Source of the DNA: an uncultured Schlesneria sp.
Lineage (GTDB): Bacteria; Planctomycetota; Planctomycetia; Planctomycetales; Planctomycetaceae
Direction: 5' to 3'
Assembly: GCA_903871875.1 (NCBI GenBank)
Contig: CAIQIR010000047.1
Coordinates: forward strand, 1-64,000
Length of the DNA stretch: 64,000 bases
Shown here: positions 38,464-47,869 of the stretch, in pieces
How positions within the stretch are numbered: position 1 is the stretch's first letter
Layout: each line of letters opens with the position of its first letter
The notes under the pieces: generated by a model
Databases searched by the model: none
What the model saw: only the letters and a program-made list of their open reading frames with translations
What the model was told of the DNA's origin: nothing
Translations under genes and position numbers: made by a program

Positions 38464-41157
38464 ATGACCGAAGAAGAGACTCGCCTGCGGCAACCGTCGA
38501 CCGAAGCAAATTGGAAGTTGTGGGGACCATACCTTTCCCAACGGGCGTGGGGCACCGTGCGAGAAGACTATTCGGCCGATGGTTCGGCCTGGGACTACTT
38601 TCCCCACGACCACGCCCGCAGTCGTGCCTACCGCTGGAATGAAGATGGTCTGTTGGGCATCTGCGATCAGCGACAACTGCTATGCTTTTCCGTGGCGCTG
38701 TGGAACGGGCGCGATTCGATGTTGAAAGAGCGTCCGTTTGGTCTTTCAGGGCCCGAAGGCAACCACGGTGAGGATGTCAAAGAGTACTACTATTTCCTGG
38801 ATGCGACTCCAACACATTCGTATCTGAAAGCCGTTTACAAATACCCGCAAGCGGCTTTTCCCTATCAGCAACTGGTCGAGGCAAATCGACGTGGTCGAGA
38901 TCTTCCCGAATATGAACTGATCGACACGGGAGTCTTTGACCAAGATCGTTACTTCGATGTGCAGGTGGAATATGCCAAGTCATCACCCGATGATCTGCTG
39001 ATTCGATTAACGGTATCGAATCGAGGCCCCGATGCCGCGCCGCTTTGGCTGCTGCCCAATGTCTGGTTTCGCAATACCTGGAGTTGGGATCATGGAACCG
39101 CCAAACCACAACTCTGCCGGGGTGACAACGGTTCAATCGAATGTATCCACGCAGAATTGGGGCGCTATTCGCTGACCTGCGAGATAACTGATCAGGCTCA
39201 AGTCCCAGAGATCCTATTCACCGAAAACGAGACGAACTTCGCTCGGTTGTTTGAAACAGTAAATGCCTCGCCCTACGTCAAAGATGCGTTCCACCGCTAT
39301 TTGATCGAGGGTGAACGTCAGGCGATTAATCCGGCTCAGACGGGAACCAAGGCCGCGATGGTCCTGCCAGTGACGATCGCGGGCGGACAGAGTCTGGAGC
39401 TTCGCTTGCGTCTGGCCGCTGATTCCAAACCGCCGCAGTTCGGCCCGGAATTTGATGCGTTGATGGCGACAAGGAAAGCCGAGGCCGATGCATTTTACGA
39501 TTCGCGATTCCCGAAAGAAGAATCGGAGGATCTCAGAAACATCCAGCGTCAGGCCTTCGCCGGATTGATCTGGAGCCAGCAATTCTACAACTACGATGTG
39601 TTGCGATGGCTGAACGGTGATCCGACCTATCCGAGTCCACCTCGGCCCCGTTGGAAAGGTCGCAATCATGATTGGCTGCATGTTTCCAACGAAGCCATTC
39701 TTTCCATGCCAGACACCTGGGAATATCCCTGGTACGCGGCCTGGGATCTGGCCTTTCATACCATTTCGCTGGCGCTGGTCGATCCCGATTTTGCCAAACA
39801 CCAACTGGTCTTGATGCTACGCGAGTGGTTTTTGCATCCTTCCGGACAGGTTCCTGCCTACGAATGGCAATTCGGTGATGTCAATCCACCAGTACATGCC
39901 TGGGCGGCCCTGCGTGTCTTTCGCATCGAACGACGTATTCGCGGCCAGGGTGACCGATTATTTCTCGAACGCGTCTTCCAAAAGTTGCTGATCAATTTCA
40001 CCTGGTGGATCAATCGCAAAGACAAAGACGGACATGGTCTGTTTCAGGGCGGATTTCTTGGTCTCGACAATATCGGCCTGTTCAATCGCAGTTCCCCGTT
40101 GCCGGACGGCGCCTATCTTGATCAGTCCGATGGCACGGCCTGGATGGCGATGTACTGCCTGAACATGCTGGCGATTGCCATTGAGCTGGCTCGCGAAGAC
40201 CTGGCCTACGAGGATGTGGCCACGAAATTCCTCGAACATTTCTTCTACATTTCTCGGGCGATGAATGATCGATCAGCGGCCCATCACGAGGATGCGATCG
40301 ACCTGTGGGACAATGATGACCAGTTTTATTACGACGCGATTCACAAGAGCGACGGCGAGTCTCTTTTCGTTCGTGTCCGATCGATGGTCGGCCTGATACC
40401 GTTGTTAGCGATCGAGACGGTAGAGTGCGATACCCTGAAACGGCTGCCGGATTTCGCTCGTCGCCTGGAATGGTTTTTGACTCATCGACCTGGAATGTGC
40501 GCCCAGGTCGCTTCGGTAACGCAATGTGGCCAGTCTGACCGACGGTTGTTCTCGTTGGTCAATGTGGATCGACTGCGTGCGATCTTAACTCGGATGCTGG
40601 ACGAGCAGGAGTTTCTGTCACCTCACGGCGTGCGATCCGTTTCCCGCTATCACCGCGATCACCCCGTGCAACTCGAGATGGGTGGAACGACATACACGCT
40701 GGAATACGAACCGGCCGAATCAAGATCGGGAATGTTCGGCGGCAACTCGAATTGGCGTGGACCAGTTTGGTTCCCTGTGAACTATCTGTTGATCGAGGCG
40801 CTGCAGAAGTTTGATTTCTACTATGGCGACAAGTTTACGATCGAATGTCCGACCGGCTCGGGAAACCGGAAAAACTTGTGGGACGTCGCACGCGACCTGT
40901 CCGACCGGTTAATCAGCCTGTTCCGGCGCGATACGTCAGGCAATCGTCCGCTGAATGGAACCATCACGAAATTCCAGCAAGACCCTCACTGGCGAGACTG
41001 TGTTGCGTTTCCCGAATACTTCGACGGCGATACCGGCTTGGGCCTGGGTGCCATGCATCAAACGGGTTGGACGGCCCTGGTCGCGAAATTGATTCAGCAG
41101 CGAGGCAGCAAACGTTCCACGTCGGTCTCGACCCAAGACGAACACAACGCACACTGA
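38464..41157 (+). CDS. GH63-like glucosidase (MGH1-type glycoside hydrolase)
   Basis: A large cytoplasmic glycoside hydrolase of 897 residues with no signal peptide. It matches the GH63-like, (alpha/alpha)6-barrel family: '[20 protein letters not shown]' and '[19 protein letters not shown]' near the start, '[19 protein letters not shown]' in the catalytic barrel, and '[20 protein letters not shown]' near the end. The acidic residues expected for catalysis fall in WDLAF and the late '[11 protein letters not shown]' region. Relatives act on glucosylglycerate, mannosylglycerate or alpha-glucosides; the substrate is not fixed by sequence. It is 18 bases after the TPP enzyme and converges on a ROK sugar kinase gene 13 bases away, which fits intracellular release and phosphorylation of a sugar. 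Confidence 0.9.
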   Translation: MTEEETRLRQPSTEANWKLWGPYLSQRAWGTVREDYSADGSAWDYFPHDHARSRAYRWNEDGLLGICDQRQLLCFSVALWNGRDSMLKERPFGLSGPEGNHGEDVKEYYYFLDATPTHSYLKAVYKYPQAAFPYQQLVEANRRGRDLPEYELIDTGVFDQDRYFDVQVEYAKSSPDDLLIRLTVSNRGPDAAPLWLLPNVWFRNTWSWDHGTAKPQLCRGDNGSIECIHAELGRYSLTCEITDQAQVPEILFTENETNFARLFETVNASPYVKDAFHRYLIEGERQAINPAQTGTKAAMVLPVTIAGGQSLELRLRLAADSKPPQFGPEFDALMATRKAEADAFYDSRFPKEESEDLRNIQRQAFAGLIWSQQFYNYDVLRWLNGDPTYPSPPRPRWKGRNHDWLHVSNEAILSMPDTWEYPWYAAWDLAFHTISLALVDPDFAKHQLVLMLREWFLHPSGQVPAYEWQFGDVNPPVHAWAALRVFRIERRIRGQGDRLFLERVFQKLLINFTWWINRKDKDGHGLFQGGFLGLDNIGLFNRSSPLPDGAYLDQSDGTAWMAMYCLNMLAIAIELAREDLAYEDVATKFLEHFFYISRAMNDRSAAHHEDAIDLWDNDDQFYYDAIHKSDGESLFVRVRSMVGLIPLLAIETVECDTLKRLPDFARRLEWFLTHRPGMCAQVASVTQCGQSDRRLFSLVNVDRLRAILTRMLDEQEFLSPHGVRSVSRYHRDHPVQLEMGGTTYTLEYEPAESRSGMFGGNSNWRGPVWFPVNYLLIEALQKFDFYYGDKFTIECPTGSGNRKNLWDVARDLSDRLISLFRRDTSGNRPLNGTITKFQQDPHWRDCVAFPEYFDGDTGLGLGAMHQTGWTALVAKLIQQRGSKRSTSVSTQDEHNAH

Positions 41158-41170
41158 ATCGCCACCGCAA

Positions 41171-41893
41171 TCATTGCTCCGCGTGCCGTCCCTCTAAGAA
41201 TTGCTCTCGAGGTCCCACCGCAGCAACGGAAATCGGTGGGTTCTCTTTCGTTTCCCACAGGCGAAATCCACCGCGAAATGCGTTCGTGTTCTCACCGAGA
41301 CGGCAATGGTCGGGCAGTTGCTTCAGCTTCGCAATATTGCCTCCGCCAAGCACCACATAATCCGCCTGGACGGCTGCAAATAAACGGACCACCACGTCGT
41401 TCACATAGTGTCGCCACTTCCGTTTGCCAAACTTTTTGAGGCCGCGCAGGCCGACATAATCCTCATACGTCGCCTTTCGATAGGGAAGATGGCCGATCTC
41501 CATCGGCTCCACAATATCATCCACAATCATCGTTGTCCCCAAGCCGGTTCCCAGGCCCAGAAACAGCATCTTTCCGCCTTCGTAACTACCTAAAGCCTGC
41601 ATGGCCGAGTCATTCATCAGTTTCACAGGACAGCCAAACGCCGTCTGGAAATCGAAGCCGATCCACCCTGGGGCCAGATTATGGGGTTCGCCGACCGGTC
41701 GCCCTCGCAGGGCTGGACCGGGATAGCCCAACGAAATCACGTCGTATTTCCAGCCGTTCGCGGTGTCTTTGACCAACTGGACCATTTTTTCGGCTGTCAG
41801 TGTCGGACCGGACACGAATTCCCGCGGCTCTGTCTCTCCCGTCGCCAGAAGCTTGACATGCGTTCCGCCCACATCGATCACCAACACCTGCAT
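41171..41893 (-). CDS. ROK-family sugar kinase, glucokinase-like (possibly polyphosphate-using)
   Basis: A 240-residue ROK kinase that phosphorylates glucose or a related sugar. The phosphate-binding motif DVGGTHVKLL is at the N-terminus; LMNDSAMQALG supplies the catalytic aspartate and LGLGTGLGTTMI is the second phosphate loop. The zinc-binding cysteine cluster of repressor-type ROK proteins is absent, and the shortness fits the polyphosphate glucokinase-like branch; the phosphate donor is not certain. ATG 41893 has GGGAG eight bases upstream. It lies 28 bases after a DUF1501 gene on the same strand and converges on the glucosidase. Confidence 0.87.
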   Translation of the reverse strand: MQVLVIDVGGTHVKLLATGETEPREFVSGPTLTAEKMVQLVKDTANGWKYDVISLGYPGPALRGRPVGEPHNLAPGWIGFDFQTAFGCPVKLMNDSAMQALGSYEGGKMLFLGLGTGLGTTMIVDDIVEPMEIGHLPYRKATYEDYVGLRGLKKFGKRKWRHYVNDVVVRLFAAVQADYVVLGGGNIAKLKQLPDHCRLGENTNAFRGGFRLWETKENPPISVAAVGPREQFLEGRHAEQ

Positions 41894-41921
41894 CTCGAAC
41901 TCTCCCATCATCGTCATGAAA

Positions 41922-43256
41922 TCAAAACAAGGCGCTGATCGGTTCCTGGTCATCCAGGATCACTTGGGGCCGACCACGATGGTCCAGAAAGGTCATCGCG
42001 GGATTGATGCCGAGCAGTTTATAAATCGTCGCCAAAACCGACTTCATGCCAATCGGTTTGCCGATCACGGCTTCACCACGATCATCGGTCGCTCCAACAA
42101 TCTGGCCGGTTTTCAGGCCGCCACCGCCAACCCAAAGAAAACCTGCTTCGGGCCAATGTCCGCGACCATCAGCAGTCTGATCACCAATTCGCGGTGTGCG
42201 TCCAAACTCGCCTCCCATCACGATGGCGACGTCGTCCAGCAGGCCACGATCGGCGAGATCGGTGACGAGCGCGTAAACGGCACGATCGAGCAAAGGCAGC
42301 ATGTTACGAAGTGAGGAAAAATTGCTGGCGTGGGTGTCCCATCCATGGACGGCCACCGTCACCACCGAGACACCCGCTTCAATTAGCCGACGGGCCAACA
42401 ACAGCGACCGTCCGGGATGCGGGCCGTGTCGATAATTGCCTGCTTCGTAGCGTTCCCTGTCAGCCTTCGATTCCTGTTCCAGGTCAAATGCCGAACGGGC
42501 GCGACTGGAAGTGACGATGTCCAATGCCCGCTGCTGAAACTGGTCGATTCCGTGGGCGGCTTCTCCCAACTCAAGATTCCGCCGGACGACATCCAGATCG
42601 TGCAGTAGATTTTGTCGATGCTGTAACCGAATGACGGGCAACTGTTGATGCCGGCCCCAATTGTCGATCGCTTCCCGCGGGGTGGAACCACCCACTCGAA
42701 CCGGTTCATGTTCCGCACCGAGGTAGTAGGACCGTTCCCAATCAAATTGATTTTCGATGCTGACATACGGAGGGATTTCGCGAGATCCTGGCCGCAAGCG
42801 ACTGACAATCGATCCCAATGCCGGGCGACGCGATTCGCCGGGGACCGAAGCACGAGGCGATTCCTGCCAGGGGAATCCGCTGTAAAACATGTTGCCGGTG
42901 TGCAGGTTAGCAATCTGAGCACCGCGAAGAATCGTAAATTTGTCCGCGATGCGCGCCTGCAGTGGCATCAATTCGCAGATTTCCATGCCCGGAACATTGG
43001 TCGCAATCGGACTGAAATCCCCGCGATATTCCGTCGGTGCCGATGGCTTCATGTCAAACATGTCGAGATGTGACGGCCCACCGGTCAGGTGAATCATGAT
43101 GACCGATTTCGGCCTGGTCGCTGTGGCAGCCGACGCACTGCGTAACCGCAGCACATCCGACAGCGTCAAACCACCCCAAGCGAGTGCACCCGCGCGAAGA
43201 AAGCTGCGACGGTTGGGCTCTTGTCCTGACGACGACCGATCACTTAGCGTCAGCAT
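41922..43256 (-). CDS. DUF1501 exported protein (Tat signal)
   Basis: A 444-residue protein of the DUF1501 family, related to sulfatase/alkaline-phosphatase folds and abundant in planctomycetes. The N-terminus has a twin-arginine signal (RRSFLRAGALAWGGLTL). The body contains 'IMIHLTGGPSHLDMFDMKPS', 'VVTVAVHGWDTHASNFSSLR' and VIMGGEFGRTPRIG, all family landmarks. Usually such genes pair with a PSCyt1/DUF1553 gene; here none is adjacent, and a sugar kinase gene follows 28 bases downstream instead. AAGGG lies seven bases before the ATG. Function in the family is unproven. Confidence 0.92.
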   Translation of the reverse strand: MLTLSDRSSSGQEPNRRSFLRAGALAWGGLTLSDVLRLRSASAATATRPKSVIMIHLTGGPSHLDMFDMKPSAPTEYRGDFSPIATNVPGMEICELMPLQARIADKFTILRGAQIANLHTGNMFYSGFPWQESPRASVPGESRRPALGSIVSRLRPGSREIPPYVSIENQFDWERSYYLGAEHEPVRVGGSTPREAIDNWGRHQQLPVIRLQHRQNLLHDLDVVRRNLELGEAAHGIDQFQQRALDIVTSSRARSAFDLEQESKADRERYEAGNYRHGPHPGRSLLLARRLIEAGVSVVTVAVHGWDTHASNFSSLRNMLPLLDRAVYALVTDLADRGLLDDVAIVMGGEFGRTPRIGDQTADGRGHWPEAGFLWVGGGGLKTGQIVGATDDRGEAVIGKPIGMKSVLATIYKLLGINPAMTFLDHRGRPQVILDDQEPISALF

Positions 43257-43494
43257 GGGATATCCCTTCGCATTGGAGCCAGCGGCCCGACGATCAGTTC
43301 ATGGCAGACGCATCAAAGCCGATCTATTTGACCAGTCCAACAGGGGATGTCAATCGCGGGCACAACACAAGCGCCGATTTCCACCCAGACAGTGACATGG
43401 ACGAAGCGGTATTCATGACATCAAGTTCTGCATAAAGCCCCTGAGCGTTCGAACAAAAAGATCGCGGGCAGACCCCATGTGATCCACCGACGGT

Positions 43495-44694
43495 TCAATC
43501 CTGGACACGGACCCAGGCCTCGTTAAACGCCGCGTGCTTGATTCCCTTGTCGACAAATTCCGGAATCTTGCCGTTGGGGCCTGGTTTGGCGGTCGCAGGA
43601 TCAGGCGCGATAAAGGTGCTGTAAATGGCGTGAATCGTCCCATCACGTCCTTCGATCACTGCCGGGTAGTGATATCGTCCGCCGGCGTGCTGTTCGAGGT
43701 GGCGAGTGTATTTCCAGGTTTTGCCTTCATCTTCCGAAATCGAGACGGCCAGGCTGACTCGTCCGTTGTCGTTGTTCACGATCAACCAATGACCGTTGCT
43801 CAGACGGACAGCGTCCAGTCCGCTGCCGTAATTGGGCAAATCGCTTTCACCGACCGGCCCCCAGGTGATCCCGTTGTCAGTGGATTCCGAAACACGGACG
43901 TGACGTCGGCCACCATTCTCGCGCATGTAAGCCACCAGCGTTCCGTCATTTCGACGCAGGACCGAGGGTTGAATATTTCCGAAACCAATCAAAGGCTTGC
44001 TGGCATACCAGTTTGATCCGGCGTCGTCGCTTACCGCCATGATCGAGATCGCCCAGGTATCGGTGTACAGCGGCAGCAGAATTCGGCCCGTTGGCAAGAC
44101 CGTGGGTTTGCATCGCGGTGCCCAGCCCAGCCGTTGATAGAGTGGGTCGTCCAGCTTGGCTCGCTGGGGATCTGCACCGACGGCCATTGCACCGCGCGGT
44201 GGCTTAATCTTCTGATCACCCAACAGCGCCAAGACTTCCGCTTTGAAATCGGCCGGCTTCAGTAGCATGATTTCCAGACGGTCCCACTGCGGTGGACCGT
44301 CCTGAGTATAGTTGGTCGACACCGCATAGTTCATCAATGCCGATTCCCACGATTCTCCAATGATCGTGGGCCAGAACAGCCAAAGCCGCTTCTGACCGTC
44401 AATCATCATGCAGGTATTGCAATCGCCGAATCCCTTTCGATCGACCAGCGGAAAAGGATCGCTCCATTTCGTGTCACCTTTCCGTTTGCGGGCTCCATGA
44501 ATTGACGCGTCTTCTTCCGGTCCTTCCGTGCCTCGATACCACGAGGCAATCAGGTCGCCGTTTTCGCATTCGACGATGCTTGGTGCATGAGTTTGCCGCG
44601 TATTGACCGGGAAAATCTGTTCGGCTTCATGCTGCGGAACTTCGCTGGCACAAACCGTCAAACCGACCAGCATCCCTATCGTCGACCAACTCAT
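43495..44694 (-). CDS. Exported sialidase-like (BNR/Asp-box) protein
   Basis: A 399-residue six-bladed propeller protein of the exo-alpha-sialidase type. A short signal peptide (STIGMLVGLTVCASE) precedes 'HAPSIVECENGDLIASWYRG', the standard first strand with its substrate-binding region. Asp-box repeats are visible as SDDAGSNW, STDNGITW and SEDEGKTW. Planctomycete relatives are numerous and most are not tested on sialic acid, so the activity should be taken as family-level only. AGGA lies nine bases before the ATG. It sits upstream of DUF1501 on the same strand with a 238-base gap. Confidence 0.88.
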   Translation of the reverse strand: MSWSTIGMLVGLTVCASEVPQHEAEQIFPVNTRQTHAPSIVECENGDLIASWYRGTEGPEEDASIHGARKRKGDTKWSDPFPLVDRKGFGDCNTCMMIDGQKRLWLFWPTIIGESWESALMNYAVSTNYTQDGPPQWDRLEIMLLKPADFKAEVLALLGDQKIKPPRGAMAVGADPQRAKLDDPLYQRLGWAPRCKPTVLPTGRILLPLYTDTWAISIMAVSDDAGSNWYASKPLIGFGNIQPSVLRRNDGTLVAYMRENGGRRHVRVSESTDNGITWGPVGESDLPNYGSGLDAVRLSNGHWLIVNNDNGRVSLAVSISEDEGKTWKYTRHLEQHAGGRYHYPAVIEGRDGTIHAIYSTFIAPDPATAKPGPNGKIPEFVDKGIKHAAFNEAWVRVQD

Positions 44695-44956
44695 GATGTC
44701 CGTTCCTGGTTACCTGGCGTCTTGCATCCCATCTCGAACCACGTCACTCGACGTACCACATTCCCGCAAATCGAAATCACGAGTTGAAGACAACTGTGGA
44801 ATTTTCCAATGCCGCTCATCGTACAAGTCTCAAGGAACGTAAACAACGAGCGGGCTGGCCTTCGTCACCGGTTGCCACCCGGCTGAATTGCATCAACGCT
44901 CATGTCTGTTTAGTGTGGCACAAGATTGTTTTGCCGCTTTGGTTTTGGGAAGCACT

Positions 44957-47134
44957 ATGAATCGTTCGTCTGCGCGTTCTGTCGTGGTGGTCTGGTTAGC
45001 CGTTGGTTGTTGTCTGGTCGCCGCCTCGCTGGCAGTCGGGCTGGTGCCCGAATCGCTGGCGACGGCCGCTGTGCCACGCGTCCTGGAACCGGGTCAACTG
45101 CCGGCGGACGCGCGGCTGGGACCACCTCGTTTGCTGAATGACAAATTTCATCCTTGGACCCCGCCCGCGACTTTGCCTGCGTGGGAAAAGGAACGGCAAG
45201 ATCTGCGAGAACGTGTCCTGGTCGGTCAGGGATTGTGGCCCATGCCACCGATGGCACCTCTTGCTCCGGTTGTCCACGGAAAGATCGAACGGGATGACTA
45301 CACGATTGAAAAAGTGTTTCTCCCCAGCCTGCCCGGTCACTACGTCACGGGGAATCTCTATCGTCCGAAAAACGTCAATGGAAAAATTCCTGGCGTACTG
45401 TGCCCGCATGGTCACTGGGAAAATGGACGGATGATCGAACAGCCGCCAAATAAAATCCAAGCCGCGCTGGATGAGGGAGCGGAAAAATTCGCGGCCGGCG
45501 CCAAATGCTTTATGCAGGCGCGGATGGTCGGACTGGCGCGAATGGGTTGCACCGTGTTCCACTACGATATGGTGGGATACTGCGACAGCAAGCCGGTCCC
45601 GCATGCCGCCGGGTTCAGCGACGTCGAAGCGACTCTGCGGTTGCAGCAGTCCATGGGTCTGCAAACAATTAATTCGATTCGCGCTCTCGACTTTCTCGTT
45701 TCACTCCCGGAAGTGGACACCAGTCGAATCGGGGTTACGGGGGAAAGCGGAGGCGGCACACAGACATTCATTCTGGGTGCCATCGACTCGCGACCAACCG
45801 TGGCGTTTCCTGCCGTGATGGTGTCAGACAATATGCAAGGTGGCTGCGTCTGTGAGAATTGTTGTTACCTGCGAATTGGAACCAACAATGTTGGACTGGC
45901 CGCCGTCTTCGCCCCCAAACCGATGGCACTGTCGGGTGCTGATGACTGGACGATCGGCGTCGAAAACAAACCGCTGCAAGACTTAAAGAAAGTCTACGGG
46001 CTATATGGCCATCCCGAACTGGTCCACGCCAAGGCCTTTCCAAAGTTCCGCCACAACTACAATCAGGTGGCTCGCGAGATGATGTATGGCTGGTTCAACA
46101 AGCACTTGAAACTGGGAGTGCCAGAACCGGTGGTGGAGCGTGACTTTGTTCCTCTAACACCAGTGGAACTGAGTGTTTTCGACACCGAACACCCTCGCCC
46201 GGCTGACGCTGCGGATGTCTGGCAAGTCAAATCGTATTTGACGCGAACATCTGACGAACAATTCACTGAACTGCTTCCTCGTGACGCCGCGGGCCTCGCG
46301 GAATATCAGCGCGTCGTGGGAGCTGCCGCTCGGGTCATGCTCGATAGCGGTGTGCCCCCGACAGAGACCGTGGTGGGCACGACGCCGTTCGTGGAAACAG
46401 CGGGACGGAATTACAAACTGGTTCAGATCGCAGTCAGCCGGCGTCAGGCCACAGAACAAATTCCGATGATCGCCCTGATCCCCGCGAACTTTAATGGTGT
46501 CGCGGTGCTCTGGTTCGACGGAGCTGGCAAGAAGCATCTGTTTGATCAGCATGGACGACCGACGACGGCCGTGCAGAAATTGCTGGAAGCGGGTCGAGCA
46601 GTGGTTTCCGCCGATTTATTCCAAACAGGTGAATTTCTGGCCGACGACACGAAACCGGCGTCACCCCCGAAGGTGAACGAATCCTTTGCCGGCTACACCT
46701 TTGGCTACAACCGTCCGCTATTGGCCGAACGAGTACACGACATTTTGACGGTCATCGGAGGGCTTCATTGGTATCCCCATTTGACAAAACAGCAACTCGT
46801 TGGGACGGGCGAGGCAGGACTCTGGGTCCTACTGGCCCGTGCCGTAGCGGGAGATTCCATCGATCGCTGCGCCACCGACCTGCAAGGCTTTGGTTTTAGC
46901 ACAGTGACGACGCTGAGCGATCCGCGCATGCTGCCAGGCGGTTTGAAATATGGTGGCATCGGCGGATTAGCGGCCCTGGCAGCCCCCAGTCCCTTAGCGG
47001 TCTTTGGTGTGAAAGATGTTCCCGCTCAGGAATTGAGCGCGCTGAAACAGGTGTATCAGGCCGCCAAAGGAAAACTGACGTTGGTGAATGATTCGCTGTC
47101 AGACGAAGCCGTCGTCGCCGAAATCTTGAAATGA
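44957..47134 (+). CDS. Exported alpha/beta hydrolase, acetylxylan-esterase-like
   Basis: A 725-residue exported hydrolase. The N-terminal hydrophobic stretch (VVVVWLAVGCCLVAASLAVG) is a signal peptide. The first hydrolase domain has 'GKIPGVLCPHGHWENGRMIE' as the oxyanion region and nucleophile S264 in GVTGESGGGTQT. A cysteine-rich stretch GGCVCENCCYLRIGTNN follows, and a histidine in FRHNYNQVAREMMYGW completes a likely triad. The C-terminal 300 residues form a second, weaker hydrolase-like unit ('MIALIPANFNGVAVLWFDG'). The two-lobed layout is common in planctomycete proteins annotated as acetylxylan esterase or dienelactone-hydrolase-like. ATG 44957 has GGGA just upstream. It is divergent from the sialidase gene. 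Confidence 0.88.
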   Translation: MNRSSARSVVVVWLAVGCCLVAASLAVGLVPESLATAAVPRVLEPGQLPADARLGPPRLLNDKFHPWTPPATLPAWEKERQDLRERVLVGQGLWPMPPMAPLAPVVHGKIERDDYTIEKVFLPSLPGHYVTGNLYRPKNVNGKIPGVLCPHGHWENGRMIEQPPNKIQAALDEGAEKFAAGAKCFMQARMVGLARMGCTVFHYDMVGYCDSKPVPHAAGFSDVEATLRLQQSMGLQTINSIRALDFLVSLPEVDTSRIGVTGESGGGTQTFILGAIDSRPTVAFPAVMVSDNMQGGCVCENCCYLRIGTNNVGLAAVFAPKPMALSGADDWTIGVENKPLQDLKKVYGLYGHPELVHAKAFPKFRHNYNQVAREMMYGWFNKHLKLGVPEPVVERDFVPLTPVELSVFDTEHPRPADAADVWQVKSYLTRTSDEQFTELLPRDAAGLAEYQRVVGAAARVMLDSGVPPTETVVGTTPFVETAGRNYKLVQIAVSRRQATEQIPMIALIPANFNGVAVLWFDGAGKKHLFDQHGRPTTAVQKLLEAGRAVVSADLFQTGEFLADDTKPASPPKVNESFAGYTFGYNRPLLAERVHDILTVIGGLHWYPHLTKQQLVGTGEAGLWVLLARAVAGDSIDRCATDLQGFGFSTVTTLSDPRMLPGGLKYGGIGGLAALAAPSPLAVFGVKDVPAQELSALKQVYQAAKGKLTLVNDSLSDEAVVAEILK

Positions 47135-47356
47135 GCGAGAACGAGCCTGCCGGAAGCAACGGCGATCGGCCCGGGTTCAACGACATCAGTGGGGCCGAGT
47201 GTGGCGGCGGGCGACGCTCGACTCGAGGACGCCCCCGTCTTCATGAATAACCGATGGACATCTTGGATATGTTCAGCACCTTCCCTGTTCCCAACGGAGA
47301 CGAAAAACAACGTAAGCGACTTCCCGAACAGTTTGGCCATGCTGTCCTGTCCGGCC

Positions 47357-47747
47357 TCAGTTCTTGGCCATCTTGTGCGTGTTGCCGTGGTGACCAGCGA
47401 GATCAATCTTCGCGTGCGTGAGGGTTTCCTCCATCGATCGGAAGGTGCTGGACGAGCCGCCACCAATGTTGCAGCTCAGGCACGTCCAATTGCCGACGTA
47501 GTTCCCCGGATCACACGGTTCGACCGAGTTGTGGCAGCTGATGCCATCAACCGTGTGCGTGTGGTAGTCAGTTTACAGAGGCCAGAAGCGCCAGAGCGGT
47601 GCGATCCAGAGCGTCCTCGCGCTCGTTCGGTCCGTCCGGGTGATGGACCGACAGATATTGCCGCTCGCCCTTGTGTTCCCGAAGAAGTTCGGTCATCTGG
47701 TCCTGAAATTCGAGGGCAAGAGGACGATCTGTCGGGTACGGCGCTTC
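47357..47747 (-). pseudogene. Frameshifted C-terminal fragment of an unknown gene (perhaps terminase-like)
   Basis: Read on the minus strand, 47747-47568 encodes a plausible 60-residue tail beginning EAPYPTDRPLALEFQDQM and ending 'EREDALDRTALALLASVN'. The adjoining frame then continues to 47357 as TDYHTHTVDGISCHNSVEPC, then 'GNYVGNWTCLSC' and 'LTHAKIDLAGHHGNTHKMAK'. Joining the two at the GTAAAC around 47565 by a one-base shift gives a continuous chain of about 130 residues, while neither half has its own start. The EDALDRTALAL stretch resembles the end of phage terminase large subunits, but that is a loose resemblance. I take it as the remnant of a larger gene. The plus-strand frame over the same bases has no recognisable content. 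Confidence 0.45.
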
Positions 47748-47869
47748 GTTCAGTTGCAATGCAATTACATGACAACAGCAACCCAATGTCGATATTGCTC
47801 TGACTGAATGCCGCTGATCCCACATTCGCGTGACTGTTTTACGGCCTGTGCTTCTGACAACAAACAAAT

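Noticed and set aside
37792-38676. A 294-codon minus-strand frame over the TPP enzyme and glucosidase start
   Set aside because: Spans two real genes on the opposite strand and has no recognisable content.
47189-47803. A 204-codon plus-strand frame in the gap before the FemAB-like gene
   Set aside because: Arg/Pro-rich and without motif; the minus strand over the same bases has far better protein-like sequence.
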